A stretch of 64,000 bases of DNA, taken from contig CAKUSP010000007.1 in NCBI GenBank assembly GCA_934680015.1, forward strand, positions 59,294-123,293, given 5' to 3'. Below, in pieces: positions 37,238 to 47,532 of this stretch. Within the stretch, counting starts at the first letter, position 1. Each line of letters opens with the position of its first letter. The notes under the pieces were generated by a model that was not told the origin of the DNA, did not search any database, and worked only from the letters and a program-made list of their open reading frames with translations. The translations under genes and the position numbers were made by a program. This DNA comes from an uncultured Bacteroidales bacterium. GTDB taxonomy: Bacteria; Bacteroidota; Bacteroidia; Bacteroidales; UBA932.

Positions 37238-37951
37238 ATGGATAGTTTAAAGGAAATCAAGCAGAGGATACTTGTCGTTGATGATGAAGAAGATATTCTT
37301 AATATATTGAAATTCAATCTTGAAAATGCTGGTTATGTGGTTGATACGGCAGTTTCAGGGGAGGAAGCGTTGGACCGGATAAACGATACTCCATATAATT
37401 TGGTGTTACTGGATGTTATGATGGCAGGAATATCTGGTTTTCGTGTTGCTGAAATAATTAGGGAAGAACGTAAACTGGATGTCCCTATAATTTTTCTAAC
37501 GGCACGTACTTCTGAGGACGATCTTTTAAATGGCTTTTCTTCTGGAGGTGATGATTATATTACAAAACCTTTTTCTGTTCAGGAACTGATAGCCCGTGTT
37601 CGTGCCGTACTTAGAAGACATCAGCCTACAGTTAAAGAAGGTGTTGCTATGTTAAAAAGCGGAAGATTGCGAATTGACAGTGAAACTAAAATGATTTATG
37701 TGGATGGGAAGGCTGTTCGGTTATCTCGAAAAGAATTTGATTTATTGGTGTTGCTAGTCAAACAACCAGGAAGAGTGTTTTCGAGGGAAGAAATTATTTC
37801 ATTTTTGTGGAAGGACTCTCCGTATGTAATTGATAGGACTATAGATGTACATATTGCGAGGATTAGATCTAAACTTGGCCCATTGAAGTCTTGTATAACT
37901 AATAGATCAGGATTCGGGTACTGCTTTCAATATAAAGAAGATAAGACATGA
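37238..37951 (+). CDS. OmpR/PhoB-family response regulator
   Basis: This 237-residue protein has a receiver domain with acidic residues D15/D16, phosphoacceptor D59 (LVLLDVMM), T88 and K110 (YITKPF), followed by a winged-helix DNA-binding domain (about 135-230, ending in IDRTIDVHIARIRSKLG and GFGYCF). It controls transcription after phosphorylation by the adjacent kinase. The start at 37238 is chosen because the -7 promoter box lies between it and the upstream in-frame start. The next gene overlaps by 4 bases. The divergent phosphate transporter makes a PhoB-like role possible but unproven. Confidence 0.92.
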   Translation: MDSLKEIKQRILVVDDEEDILNILKFNLENAGYVVDTAVSGEEALDRINDTPYNLVLLDVMMAGISGFRVAEIIREERKLDVPIIFLTARTSEDDLLNGFSSGGDDYITKPFSVQELIARVRAVLRRHQPTVKEGVAMLKSGRLRIDSETKMIYVDGKAVRLSRKEFDLLVLLVKQPGRVFSREEIISFLWKDSPYVIDRTIDVHIARIRSKLGPLKSCITNRSGFGYCFQYKEDKT

Positions 37952-39252
37952 AGCAGAATAAAACTAGCTATAGTAAACGCTATAAAAGTCGTTTGGTATT
38001 GTGCTTTTCTGCTGCATTTGCCCTTTTCGCCTTAGCCTTGCTGGCTTTTCAAATTAGATTTGAAAGGCAGACCAGGTTGAATTTCGCCGTTAATGATTTA
38101 AGTACATATGCTGAAATACTGTCGGAATCTTCGGATTATGGACAGACAAAGCGGCTTTTGCCTTTAGAATTAAGGATAACTGTTCTCGATACCACGAGAA
38201 AAGTCTTATATGAAAGCGTTAAGGACACCTATCGAGAGAAACATTCAAGCGGCACTGAAGTGTTAGAGCCCATAGAGAGTGACTCCACTGCGTGTGTCAT
38301 GGTATCCAAGACCTCAGGGAAGAAGTTCCTATATTATTCTAAAACATTTGATGATAAGATAATAAGAGTGGCGATACCATATAATGACACTATAAGGCCT
38401 CACCTTAGGCCAGGGAGTATATTTATGCTTGTCGTGTCTCTTCTCTTTTTATTATCAGTTCTAGTTATCATATTGCTATCGTATCGTTTCAGTTCAGATA
38501 TAGATAGGTTTCAGCAACAATACAAAGACGATAGCGATAGAAAATTTGCCAATATCAAACAGCAGATGACAAGTAACATATCGCATGAACTGCGTACTCC
38601 TGTGACAGGTATATTGGGTTATTTGGAAACGCTGGAATCTTGTCCAGATATGGATGAAAAGCAGCGATCAGCATTTATTCACCGTGCTTACATTCAGGCC
38701 GTAAGACTTTCTGATCTTATAAGGGATATGGCATTGATAAGTAAGGTGGAGGAATCTGGTGGACATCTTGAACGTAAGCTTATTAATGTCGGAGATATAG
38801 TAGATGAAGTGAAGTATGAATTTGAGTCAGTGCTTTCATCTAAGGATGATATAGTTGAGAATATGCTTCCGAAGGATCTTAGAATAAATGCTAATAGGAC
38901 ATTGATCTATGCGTTGTTTCGTAATCTAGTAGAGAATAGCATAAAGTATGCTGGGAATTCTGTGCAAATTCGTATAGGTCTTTGCGAATTCTCAAAGGCT
39001 GGATTTAAAGATGAAAGTGAGTCTAAAATTTGCCTTTATTATAGTGATAATGGATCAGGGGTCCCTTCAGAGCATCTCCCTCGTATTTTCGAGAGGTTTT
39101 ATCGCATTTCAGAAGGACGAAGTCGTGATGATGGAGGCTCCGGTTTGGGACTTTCCATCGTGCGTAACGCTGTAGCGTTTCATGGAGGTCAAATTAAGGT
39201 GGAAAATGGAAATCCACATGGACTGGTGTTTTATTTTACTCTAAAAAAGTAA
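37948..39252 (+). CDS. Sensor histidine kinase
   Basis: This 434-residue inner-membrane kinase has a first transmembrane segment (about 18-38), a periplasmic domain of roughly 110 residues, a second transmembrane segment (about 152-174), a dimerisation domain with phospho-acceptor H213 (ISHELRTPVTGIL), and an ATP-binding domain with N box (NLVENSIKYAG), G1 (DNGSGVP) and G2 (GGSGLGLSIV). No PAS domain is evident. It is cotranscribed and overlapping with the response regulator. The signal is unknown. Confidence 0.92.
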   Translation: MKQNKTSYSKRYKSRLVLCFSAAFALFALALLAFQIRFERQTRLNFAVNDLSTYAEILSESSDYGQTKRLLPLELRITVLDTTRKVLYESVKDTYREKHSSGTEVLEPIESDSTACVMVSKTSGKKFLYYSKTFDDKIIRVAIPYNDTIRPHLRPGSIFMLVVSLLFLLSVLVIILLSYRFSSDIDRFQQQYKDDSDRKFANIKQQMTSNISHELRTPVTGILGYLETLESCPDMDEKQRSAFIHRAYIQAVRLSDLIRDMALISKVEESGGHLERKLINVGDIVDEVKYEFESVLSSKDDIVENMLPKDLRINANRTLIYALFRNLVENSIKYAGNSVQIRIGLCEFSKAGFKDESESKICLYYSDNGSGVPSEHLPRIFERFYRISEGRSRDDGGSGLGLSIVRNAVAFHGGQIKVENGNPHGLVFYFTLKK

Positions 39253-39416
39253 CAATTTTTAAGTATTTGCTTTTTTCTTTTTCAAAACAGCTTTTATTCT
39301 CAAAAAAATTTTTTCTTTTTGAAATAATGACTTATTATTGTATTCGAATTGCATGGTCATGCGTTTTGTGATTTTGAAACGATGGAGCGTGCTTGTGGAA
39401 ATTAAGAATAGAATTT

Positions 39417-39791
39417 ATGACAACAGACGGAAAGAAGAGGCACGTAGTTAGTTATGAAAACATGTCCAGCGAAGTGGCTGCGGCATTTGCCGAAAAATAT
39501 CCTCGTGGCTTCAATGATTATTTAGTGGATTTGGTGAAATATCCTAAGCCTGATGGTTCGTCCTTTTATGCTGTGACGATAGAGGTTCCGGATGGAATCT
39601 ACCTAGTGAAGATAAAAGTCGATATAGACGATACTGAGGACCTTCAGAATTGGCTCGATGGTGAGGATGATTCTTCTGCAGAGGCTATTACAGGAGCTCC
39701 AGCAGAGTCAGAAGAAGGAGAGAGCCTTCCAGATGATAACATTTCCCAATACTCTTCGGGAGATGATGACTCGTCTGACACGGATGAATAA
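39417..39791 (+). CDS. Small acidic hypothetical protein
   Basis: This 124-residue protein is not assigned to a known family by me. The first 80 residues look folded (SEVAAAFAEKYPRGFNDYLVDL, then YAVTIEVPDGIYLVKIKVDID); the last 40 are very acidic and Ser-rich and probably disordered. There is no signal peptide. An in-frame GTG at 39393 is an alternative start. The gene overlaps the start of the CLC gene by 8 bases, so the two are probably cotranscribed. Confidence 0.7.
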   Translation: MTTDGKKRHVVSYENMSSEVAAAFAEKYPRGFNDYLVDLVKYPKPDGSSFYAVTIEVPDGIYLVKIKVDIDDTEDLQNWLDGEDDSSAEAITGAPAESEEGESLPDDNISQYSSGDDDSSDTDE

Positions 39792-41520
39792 TATAAAAGA
39801 AAATAACAGATTATTGATGCTGAGCCTCCTAGTGGGGCTCTGCGTCGGTTTAGTGGCAGTGCTTCTTAAAAGTGGCATTCACTTTCTTCAAACTATGCTT
39901 TCTCCGCTTACGGAAGGGAGCTCGCTTTGGATGATATTACTGCCATCGGTGGGTATGATGTTATCTTATCTTATCGTAAGGTATATAGTTAAAGATAATA
40001 TAAGCCATGGTGTCACGAAGGTGTTAAAAGCCATATCTAAAAATGAATCCAAGATCAAGGCACATAACATGTGGTCTTCCTTTGTGACTTCTATGCTAAC
40101 AATAGGATTTGGTGGTTCAGTAGGAGCCGAGGCACCCATCGTTTATACAGGCGCGGCCATTGGATCTAATATTGGAAGGTGGGGAAGGCTTTCATATCGT
40201 AATATGACCATCTTAGTGGGATGTGGCGCTGCTGGTGCTGTAGCTGGAATATTTAAGGCACCACTTGCCGGACTGCTTTTTACTATGGAGATCTTGCTTT
40301 TTAATATTTCTCTTGCCAGTCTAATGCCTTTGCTCCTATCAACTGTGTCTGCTACTGTGGTAAGTTATCTATTTACAGGCATGGACACTGCGTTTCAATG
40401 TTCATTGGAGCCATTTGTACTTAAAAATATTCCATTCTATCTGGTATTAGGCGTGTTTTGTGGCTTCTTGTCACTATACTTCACTAAAAGTACTCTTAAA
40501 CTTGAAGATCTCTTTTCCAAGTTCAGTTCACCTTGGGTAAAATGGATAATATGTTCTCTGGGCGTGGGCTTATTGGTATATTTATTTCCACCTTTATATG
40601 GAGAGGGTTATGGCGATATAGGCAAGTTGTTGAATGGAGAGGGTGGCGAGATGAGTGGATCTCCTTTGAACTTTTTGATGAGTTCACGTTGGGGGATAGT
40701 TCTCGTTTTCGTTTTTGTAATGTTTTTTAAGGTGTTTTCTATGACTATGACCAATTCAGGAGGTGGTGTAGGTGGCACTTTCGGCCCGACGCTTTTTGTG
40801 GGTGCTATAGCAGGCTTTGTGGCAGTAAGAATTCTTAATAATAGTGTCAGTGGGGTATTCTGGAGTCTTCCTGAACAGAATTTTGTTCTAGTGGGTATGG
40901 CAGCTCTTATGGCAGGAGTCATGCAGGCTCCGATGACCTCCATATTCTTGATAGCAGAGATGACTGGGGGATATGATCTGTTTTTGCCTCTTATTTCGGC
41001 TTGCACTGTGTCGTTCGGCGTGACTCGTATATGGGAAAGATACTCCATATACACGAAACGTTTAGCTCAAAGTGGAGAGTTGTTAACACATGATTCGGAT
41101 CAGGCAGTACTTACTTTATTAAAAACTTCTGACCTTGTAAGGGATAAGTATCCAAGAATAAAGCCAGATGCGACTTTGAAAGATATCATGCCATGTGTAT
41201 CTGAAAGTACAGCAGCTGTTTTCCCTGTAGTCGGAGATGATGGTGTATTTCAAGGTCTTGTAGAAATGGATGACATCAGGAAGATAATGTTCGATGCGAA
41301 TAATTATTCTTCCGTTCATGTCTATAACCTTATGAAGCAACCTGCGGCCTTCGTAGCTATCGACGAAAAGGCATCGTCCGTTTTAGATAAATTTGAGACC
41401 ACGGGGGCGTGGCGATTGCCTGTAATAGATGCTCAGCGTCATTATTTGGGCTTTATTTCGAAATCGCGAATTTTGTCAGCATATCGGGAAGCTCTAAAGA
41501 GTATCTCTTTAGAGGATTAA
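39784..41520 (+). CDS. CLC-family chloride channel or H+/Cl- exchanger with CBS domains
   Basis: This 578-residue membrane protein has about ten hydrophobic helices and CLC selectivity-filter motifs: GGSVGAEAP (the GxEGP equivalent, with gating Glu E116 kept) and GGVGGTFGPTLFVG. The C-terminal 140 residues contain two CBS domains that may bind adenine nucleotides. The presence of E116 is consistent with an exchanger. The ATG at 39784 overlaps the preceding gene's stop (ATGAATAA); upstream ATGs at 39763 and 39766 are possible. It is convergent with tex, overlapping by 12 bases. Confidence 0.87.
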   Translation: MNNIKENNRLLMLSLLVGLCVGLVAVLLKSGIHFLQTMLSPLTEGSSLWMILLPSVGMMLSYLIVRYIVKDNISHGVTKVLKAISKNESKIKAHNMWSSFVTSMLTIGFGGSVGAEAPIVYTGAAIGSNIGRWGRLSYRNMTILVGCGAAGAVAGIFKAPLAGLLFTMEILLFNISLASLMPLLLSTVSATVVSYLFTGMDTAFQCSLEPFVLKNIPFYLVLGVFCGFLSLYFTKSTLKLEDLFSKFSSPWVKWIICSLGVGLLVYLFPPLYGEGYGDIGKLLNGEGGEMSGSPLNFLMSSRWGIVLVFVFVMFFKVFSMTMTNSGGGVGGTFGPTLFVGAIAGFVAVRILNNSVSGVFWSLPEQNFVLVGMAALMAGVMQAPMTSIFLIAEMTGGYDLFLPLISACTVSFGVTRIWERYSIYTKRLAQSGELLTHDSDQAVLTLLKTSDLVRDKYPRIKPDATLKDIMPCVSESTAAVFPVVGDDGVFQGLVEMDDIRKIMFDANNYSSVHVYNLMKQPAAFVAIDEKASSVLDKFETTGAWRLPVIDAQRHYLGFISKSRILSAYREALKSISLED

Positions 41521-43626
41521 TTCAAGTCCTATCCTTCGTCTTTGAAGATCTATCTGAAGTACGCGTACTTTGATTTTTTGATGTAGTGATAAGTTACGCC
41601 CTTTCATTTGGGATATGTGAATTAGACCATTTTCGTGAATGCCGATATCCACGAACGCTCCGAAGTTGGTTATGTTCGTCACTATACCTGGAAGCTCCAT
41701 TCCTTCTTTTAAATCGACTATATCCTTTATATCTTCTGCAAAGGCAAAAGACTCTGCCTCTATGCGTGGGTCAAGTCCTGGTTTTGCAAGTTCTTTAAGT
41801 ATATCGTTAATGGTTGGAAGTCCCTTTTGTGGTGTAACATAATTGTTAGCTGTGATTTTTTTACACAATAAAGCATTACCTACTAACTCATTAATGTCAA
41901 CGCCTAAGTCCGATGCCATCTTTTCTACTATACCATATGATTCCGGATGTACGGCGCTAGAGTCAAGTGGGTTTTCTGCTCCTCTAATGCGTAAAAATCC
42001 TGCACATTGCTCGAAAGTCTTTACTCCAAGTTTAGGCACTTTCATTAATTCTCTTCTACTTTTGAATGCGCCATTCTCGTTACGATATGCAACAATTTCC
42101 TCAGCGAGTGATTTGCCGATACCAGATACATATGCAAGCAGGTAAGGGGATGCTGTGTTGAGATTTACTCCCACAGAATTAACGCATGACTCTATAACAT
42201 TGTCTAGCTTTTCGCGCAGTAAAGATTGGTCAATATCGTGTTGGTATTGGCCTATTCCTAGATTTTTAGGATCAATTTTGACCAATTCAGCTAGTGGATC
42301 CATTAGTCTTCGTCCTATGCTTACAGCACCTCTTACTGTTACATCCTGATCTGGCATTTCTTTTCTTGCTACCTCTGATGCACTATAAATGCTAGCTCCG
42401 TCTTCGCTTACAACCCATACTTTACACTCTTGCGGAAGTTCCACTCTTTTAAGAAAATCGGTAGTTTCTCTACTTGCCGTTCCATTTCCTACGGCTATGG
42501 CTTCGATATGGAATGTATTTATCAAAGTCTCAAGTCGTTGGATTGATTTTATCTTCTCATTCTGCGGAGGATGAGGGAAAATGATTTCATGGGCTAGCAA
42601 CTTACCATGCTTGTCAAGTATGGCGAGTTTGCAGCCATTTCTAAATCCTGGGTCTATGGCAAGCGTTACTTTTTCTCCTACAGGGGAGTCAAGTAGTAAT
42701 TGGCTTAGATTATCTCCGAAAACACGGATGCTTTCGATGTCTGCCTTCTGTTTAGCCTCTTTAATGACTTCGTTACTGATGCTAGGGTCGAGTAGTCTTG
42801 AATAACTATCCTGTGCTGCGAGTTGTATTTCTCGGGCCAATTGTGCACTTTGCGGACGCCCGTGCTCTCTACAGTATTGGAAGTATACATCGTTTTTTGT
42901 CTCATCCCTTACGCTTATGTTTATATTAAGCAAGCCCTCGTTTTCTGCTCTTAAAATAGCTAGCAGATTATGAGAGCTGACTTTGTCTAAGGGCCTTGAA
43001 AAATCTATATAGTTACGATATTTTTCGAGTTCTTCCTTTTCTTTCGCTCCTCGTGCTAGAGATGTTTGAAGTAAACCTTTGCGGTATGTTTTTCGAAGTT
43101 TTTCTCTTATCGATACTTGTTCGCTAAGTCTTTCTGCCAATATATCTTCGGCTCCTCTTAGAGCATCATCTACGCTAAGCACTTTATCGCTAATAAAAGA
43201 TTTAGCGCTTGCTTCAGGCTTTAATGTTTTTTGCTGCCATATCAAATCGGCGAGAGGCTCTAGACCGAGTTCTTTTGCAATAGTGGCTTTCGTTCTTCTT
43301 TTAGGTTTATATGGGAGGTAAATATCTTCTAATTCAGTGGCACTTACGCTGTTATTGATAGTCTTTTTCAACTCTTCGCTTAGCTTTCCGGCTTTTTCAA
43401 TGGCTTGGATAATAGTGCTTTTCCTTTTGTCCAATTCATCGAATACATCGGCCCAATGTTTAACTTCTGCAACTTGACTATCATCCATTCCTCCTGTTTG
43501 TTCTTTTCGGTAGCGACTTATGAATGGAATAGTGTTACCATCTTCAAATAGGCAGATGCAATTCTCTATCTGCCATGGCTTTAGCGATACTTTTTCCGCT
43601 ATGGTTTGAATATAAATGGAATTCAT
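41509..43626 (-). CDS. tex: Tex family RNA-binding transcription accessory protein
   Basis: This 705-residue protein has the Tex architecture: N-terminal helical region, a YqgF/RNase H-like domain (LAIDPGFRNGCKLAILD near residue 325), helix-hairpin-helix repeats (YLLAYVSGIGKSLAEEIVAY, KVPKLGVKTFEQCAGFLRI) and a C-terminal S1 RNA-binding domain (IVTNITNFGAFVDIGIHENG). It affects transcription and RNA metabolism. Its start overlaps the stop of the upstream glycosyltransferase gene by 4 bases. Confidence 0.93.
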   Translation of the reverse strand: MNSIYIQTIAEKVSLKPWQIENCICLFEDGNTIPFISRYRKEQTGGMDDSQVAEVKHWADVFDELDKRKSTIIQAIEKAGKLSEELKKTINNSVSATELEDIYLPYKPKRRTKATIAKELGLEPLADLIWQQKTLKPEASAKSFISDKVLSVDDALRGAEDILAERLSEQVSIREKLRKTYRKGLLQTSLARGAKEKEELEKYRNYIDFSRPLDKVSSHNLLAILRAENEGLLNINISVRDETKNDVYFQYCREHGRPQSAQLAREIQLAAQDSYSRLLDPSISNEVIKEAKQKADIESIRVFGDNLSQLLLDSPVGEKVTLAIDPGFRNGCKLAILDKHGKLLAHEIIFPHPPQNEKIKSIQRLETLINTFHIEAIAVGNGTASRETTDFLKRVELPQECKVWVVSEDGASIYSASEVARKEMPDQDVTVRGAVSIGRRLMDPLAELVKIDPKNLGIGQYQHDIDQSLLREKLDNVIESCVNSVGVNLNTASPYLLAYVSGIGKSLAEEIVAYRNENGAFKSRRELMKVPKLGVKTFEQCAGFLRIRGAENPLDSSAVHPESYGIVEKMASDLGVDINELVGNALLCKKITANNYVTPQKGLPTINDILKELAKPGLDPRIEAESFAFAEDIKDIVDLKEGMELPGIVTNITNFGAFVDIGIHENGLIHISQMKGRNLSLHQKIKVRVLQIDLQRRRIGLELIL

Positions 43627-44348
43627 TTAAATCTTCTGAATCTAAGTGCAATTACACCGCGAAAAGCTTCTCCGAATATGGAACCTGACATCTTGGATGT
43701 ACCAGCTTTACGATTTACAAATATAACTGGAACTTCGTTGACTTTAAATCCTTTACGCAGAGCCGTGTATTTCATTTCGATCTGGAAACCATAGCCCTTC
43801 ATTTTAATGTCATCTAGGTCTATCCCCTCAAGGACACGCCTTGAGTAACACATGAAGCCAGCTGTGCTATCTTTTATATTCGTGTGTAGAACTGTACGTA
43901 CATACACGGAAGCCCCATAGGACATGAGTATCCTTCCTATGGGCCAATTAACTACGCTTACTCCATCGGCATATCTAGAACCAATGGAAAAGTCGGCTCC
44001 TCCTTTTTCGCAAGCATCTAGAAGTCTGGGAAGATCTTTAGGATCGTGAGAAAAATCGGCATCCATTTCGAAAATATAGTCGTAATTATGTGCCAATCCC
44101 CATTTGAAACCAGTTATATATGCAGTCCCTAAGCCCAATTTGCCCGATCTTTCGATGAGGTGCATTCTGTCAGGAAATTCTTCTTCGAGCTTTTTCACTG
44201 CACCAGCAGTGCCATCCGGAGAGCCATCGTCCACCACTAAAATGTTGTAAGACCCCTCTAGGGCGAAAATTGCCCTAGAGATGGCCTCGATGTTTTCAAT
44301 CTCGTTATAAGTGGGAATTATGACGAGTTTACTTGGTTTTATTTGCAT
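43623..44348 (-). CDS. Polyprenol monophosphomannose synthase-like glycosyltransferase (GT2)
   Basis: This 241-residue GT2 enzyme resembles dolichol/polyprenol-phosphate mannose synthases. Motifs include the N-terminal VIIPTYNE, the nucleotide-binding VVDDGSPDGTA, the catalytic DADFSHDP and the acceptor region IKDSTAGFMCYSRRVL. It lacks the C-terminal transmembrane helices found in longer members. It transfers a sugar from a nucleotide donor to a lipid phosphate at the membrane face. It overlaps tex by 4 bases and the protease gene by 20 bases. Confidence 0.88.
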   Translation of the reverse strand: MQIKPSKLVIIPTYNEIENIEAISRAIFALEGSYNILVVDDGSPDGTAGAVKKLEEEFPDRMHLIERSGKLGLGTAYITGFKWGLAHNYDYIFEMDADFSHDPKDLPRLLDACEKGGADFSIGSRYADGVSVVNWPIGRILMSYGASVYVRTVLHTNIKDSTAGFMCYSRRVLEGIDLDDIKMKGYGFQIEMKYTALRKGFKVNEVPVIFVNRKAGTSKMSGSIFGEAFRGVIALRFRRFK

Positions 44349-47300
44349 CTATTTCTTTCAGCATTTCTTTTACGGCAGCCTGTAACTGTAGGTCTTCACC
44401 ATTAAGTAGACTTTCCGGAGTGTTATATACAAGGATGTCAGGTTCTATCTGTAGGTTCTCCAAAGCCCTGTTTTCCTTAAGTCCCCAACATGTAACCTGA
44501 GGAATACCGAATACAATAGTAGGATCTATTTGATTTTCCCACCATACTGCGGTCATGGTTCCAGGAACTGGCGCACCGACTAATTTGCCTATGCCTAATG
44601 TCTGATATATGTAAGGGAAACCACTAGCATCTGAATAGTTGTCTTCGCTAACAAGAACACAACTTGGTTTTGTCCATTTGCTAAAAGGTTCTGACCCTAT
44701 GTACTCGCCTCTAGGACGGAATTCAATGTATTTTTTACCACTTAGAAGCGTGGCAAGATCATCATGTAGCCAACCACCTCCATTGTGTCTAGTGTCCACT
44801 ATAACTGCTTCACAGTTACGATATTTGCCTAGGAGTTTAGAATACACCTCTCGGAAACTTTGCGAATCCATGCCCTCTACATGAACATAAGCTACGCGAC
44901 CATTAGATAGCTTTTCGGTCATTTCCTCTCTTTGACGTACCCATCTCTTATATAGAAGAGTGTAATCTGAATAGCCAGCCTTCACAAATAATTCGACGGG
45001 CTCTTTTTTGTCTGATTTCTTTATTTTTAAGAAAACACGCTTGCCAGCCTTATAGCGAAGTGCATCATACCATTGTACGCCTTCTGCAATCTCTTCTCCA
45101 TCAATAGCCAATATAATGTCACCAGAGCCTATCTCAGGGTCAACCATACTTATATCGCTACCAGGAAGAACTTCTGCTATTTTAAGTCCTTTACCCTTAT
45201 ATTCAAGGTCATAGATAAGCCCGAGCCTTCCTGCATTTACTCTGGAAATATTACGATATCTTGCTCCTGTGTGTGAGGCGTTCAATTCTCCGAGAAGTTC
45301 GCTAAGAAGCTCCTGGAAATCGAAATTATTATCTATGTAAGGAAGGAATTGACGATAATTATCGCAGAATCCTTTCCAATCTATACCATGAATGTTTTTA
45401 TCGTAGAATTTTTCTTCTACCTGCTTGCATACATGGTCGTATATGTAGGCTCTTTCTTTGGCCGGCTGATAGTCGTAATCACTTGCGAATGAAATGCTTT
45501 CTATTTTTCCTGTCGATGGGTTCATTTTGTTTATACCACGGCCAATTATATAGACAGTCTTATTGTCAGCCGATGGAATGAACCGTCCTATGAAATTTTT
45601 GCGAATGATCTTGATGTCTCCCTTCTTACAATCCATACTGCATAGGTCTACACTTTGTTCTTGTACTCTAATGAAATAAAGTGTTTTGCCATCTTCGGTA
45701 AGGAAGAAATCGCCCATGGCTCCTGAAATAGGAGTTAGTCTGACTATTCTGTTTTCTCTTCCATCAAGCACGAGATCTAGACCTTTCTTTTCGACTTGTA
45801 AAGAGTCTTTCTTTTCTTTTTTCTTGCTTTTCTTATCCTCTTTTGAGAGCAGTTCGCTTATGCTGTCTTCTTCAGATGAACGGGTGAATTCATAAAATGC
45901 CTTGGTGTCGAAGAACATGGCATATATGTCGTCGTGAGAACCCCAACTACCATGACTTCTATAGCCGTTTTTATCGGATTCCCACAGCATCGCTTTTCCG
46001 CCTAAAGCCCAATGAAATGTGCCATCGTTATAACCACTTTGGGTAAGATCAGTAACAGCGCCATTATCGATATTGATCATGGCTACATCCATGTTATTCC
46101 ATCCGCCGTTTGCTCCATAGTTTACTAGAATGTGGTGGCTATCTGGAGACCATTCAAAAGATTGATCACCATCTTGATAAGAGTAATTGGCTCCTTTTAG
46201 GAGCGATTTTTCTTCGCCTTTTTTAGTGTCTTTAATAACGAGTTCTGTTCGGTCTCTAAGGAATGCAACCCATTTTCCGTCAGGAGAAACTGATGGCTGG
46301 AAGCAAGTTTCTCCGGCTTTTGAGAATAGGCTTTCTTTCATCTCGTAAGAAAATGCAAAGTAGTTGTCTTCCTTGCGAGTTAATTCCGATTTCCATATAC
46401 CCCAATTTCCATCGCGCTCTGCTGCATAGTATAGGGTACGTCCGTCTTTTGAAAAACTTACACCACGCTCTCTGCTAGGGGTGTTTGTTATGCGTTTAGT
46501 TACCTTTTGGTCTGGAGCAATCACGAATACATCTCCATGAGCCACGATAGCAATTTCTTTTCCATTAGGACTTACGGCCAATTCCGCAGCGCCAGTATTG
46601 ATGTTTCGGTAGATGTTTTCTTTATCGTTACTATCAGATACTATGCTCACGTTTAATTTAACAGGTTCTTCGCCAGGTATAAGTGTGAAGAGCTCTCCAT
46701 TATAAGAGAAAGCTAGAATATCGTTATTGGATATAGAAAGGTATCTTACTGGATGAGTAGGAAGTTTAGTTATCTGTATATGATTTTCAGGATCATTAAT
46801 GTTAGCACTCCAAACGTTGAAGTTTCCACCTTCTTCGCTTAGGTAATAGTAATCTTGCCCATTTGAGGAGAAAACCGGATTCCTGTTTTCTCCTACGAAA
46901 GTGCTTAATTTTTGATATTGAACCTTTTTAGGAAGGTATTTCCAAATATCTCTAGTAACAGATGATGTGTGATGCTTACGGAAAGAGTCTTCGTAACCTT
47001 TATAGTCTTCATATAGGACTATTCCGTTTGTGTTTACAGAGATATTCATCATCGGGATGGATGTGAATAAAGTAGATTTTCCGTCAGTTATCCCTACAGT
47101 ATATACTTGAGGTTCACCTGGGAAGCGATCATATTTCTGATCAGCTTGGATACTTGCCGAATAATATACAAGCCCATCATTAGATACAAAAAGAGGGGTC
47201 TCTGCCCCTGGATAAGTGGTGAGTCTGCGGGCTTTGCCACCATTAGATGGGATAATCCAAATATCCTTACTTCCTTCTCGATAAGAACTGAAAACGATAT

Positions 47301-47532
47301 TTTTTCCATCTGCGGTCCATAGAGGGTCGGAATCGTATGCTTGGTTTGAGGTAATCTGTTTGGCGACTCCACCGGTAGATGGAATGGTAAAAATATCTCC
47401 ATGATAACTGAATGCGATGTAAGTGCCATCAGGGCTAATGTCGCATTTTCTTATCCAATGCGCTTCTTCTTGTGCTTGCAGACTAAGAGCTAGAAGACAA
47501 AAAGAAAAAATAGATAATACTTTTTTTAACAT
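44329..47532 (-). CDS. Tricorn-like S41 peptidase with WD40-like N-terminus and PDZ domain
   Basis: This 1067-residue secreted protein begins with a signal peptide (about 1-20), followed by many PD40/WD40-like beta-propeller repeats (for example DISPDGTYIAFSYHG, ADGKNIVFSS and SPDGKWVAFL). A Lys-rich insertion lies near residue 560. Then come a PDZ domain (about 770-830, GSGDIILAIDGEEIAEG) and an S41 catalytic domain with EDNYSDASGFPY, whose Ser is the likely nucleophile. The order matches tricorn protease homologues, which trim peptides. It heads the unit containing the glycosyltransferase and tex. Confidence 0.9.
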   Translation of the reverse strand: MLKKVLSIFSFCLLALSLQAQEEAHWIRKCDISPDGTYIAFSYHGDIFTIPSTGGVAKQITSNQAYDSDPLWTADGKNIVFSSYREGSKDIWIIPSNGGKARRLTTYPGAETPLFVSNDGLVYYSASIQADQKYDRFPGEPQVYTVGITDGKSTLFTSIPMMNISVNTNGIVLYEDYKGYEDSFRKHHTSSVTRDIWKYLPKKVQYQKLSTFVGENRNPVFSSNGQDYYYLSEEGGNFNVWSANINDPENHIQITKLPTHPVRYLSISNNDILAFSYNGELFTLIPGEEPVKLNVSIVSDSNDKENIYRNINTGAAELAVSPNGKEIAIVAHGDVFVIAPDQKVTKRITNTPSRERGVSFSKDGRTLYYAAERDGNWGIWKSELTRKEDNYFAFSYEMKESLFSKAGETCFQPSVSPDGKWVAFLRDRTELVIKDTKKGEEKSLLKGANYSYQDGDQSFEWSPDSHHILVNYGANGGWNNMDVAMINIDNGAVTDLTQSGYNDGTFHWALGGKAMLWESDKNGYRSHGSWGSHDDIYAMFFDTKAFYEFTRSSEEDSISELLSKEDKKSKKKEKKDSLQVEKKGLDLVLDGRENRIVRLTPISGAMGDFFLTEDGKTLYFIRVQEQSVDLCSMDCKKGDIKIIRKNFIGRFIPSADNKTVYIIGRGINKMNPSTGKIESISFASDYDYQPAKERAYIYDHVCKQVEEKFYDKNIHGIDWKGFCDNYRQFLPYIDNNFDFQELLSELLGELNASHTGARYRNISRVNAGRLGLIYDLEYKGKGLKIAEVLPGSDISMVDPEIGSGDIILAIDGEEIAEGVQWYDALRYKAGKRVFLKIKKSDKKEPVELFVKAGYSDYTLLYKRWVRQREEMTEKLSNGRVAYVHVEGMDSQSFREVYSKLLGKYRNCEAVIVDTRHNGGGWLHDDLATLLSGKKYIEFRPRGEYIGSEPFSKWTKPSCVLVSEDNYSDASGFPYIYQTLGIGKLVGAPVPGTMTAVWWENQIDPTIVFGIPQVTCWGLKENRALENLQIEPDILVYNTPESLLNGEDLQLQAAVKEMLKEIDANKTK

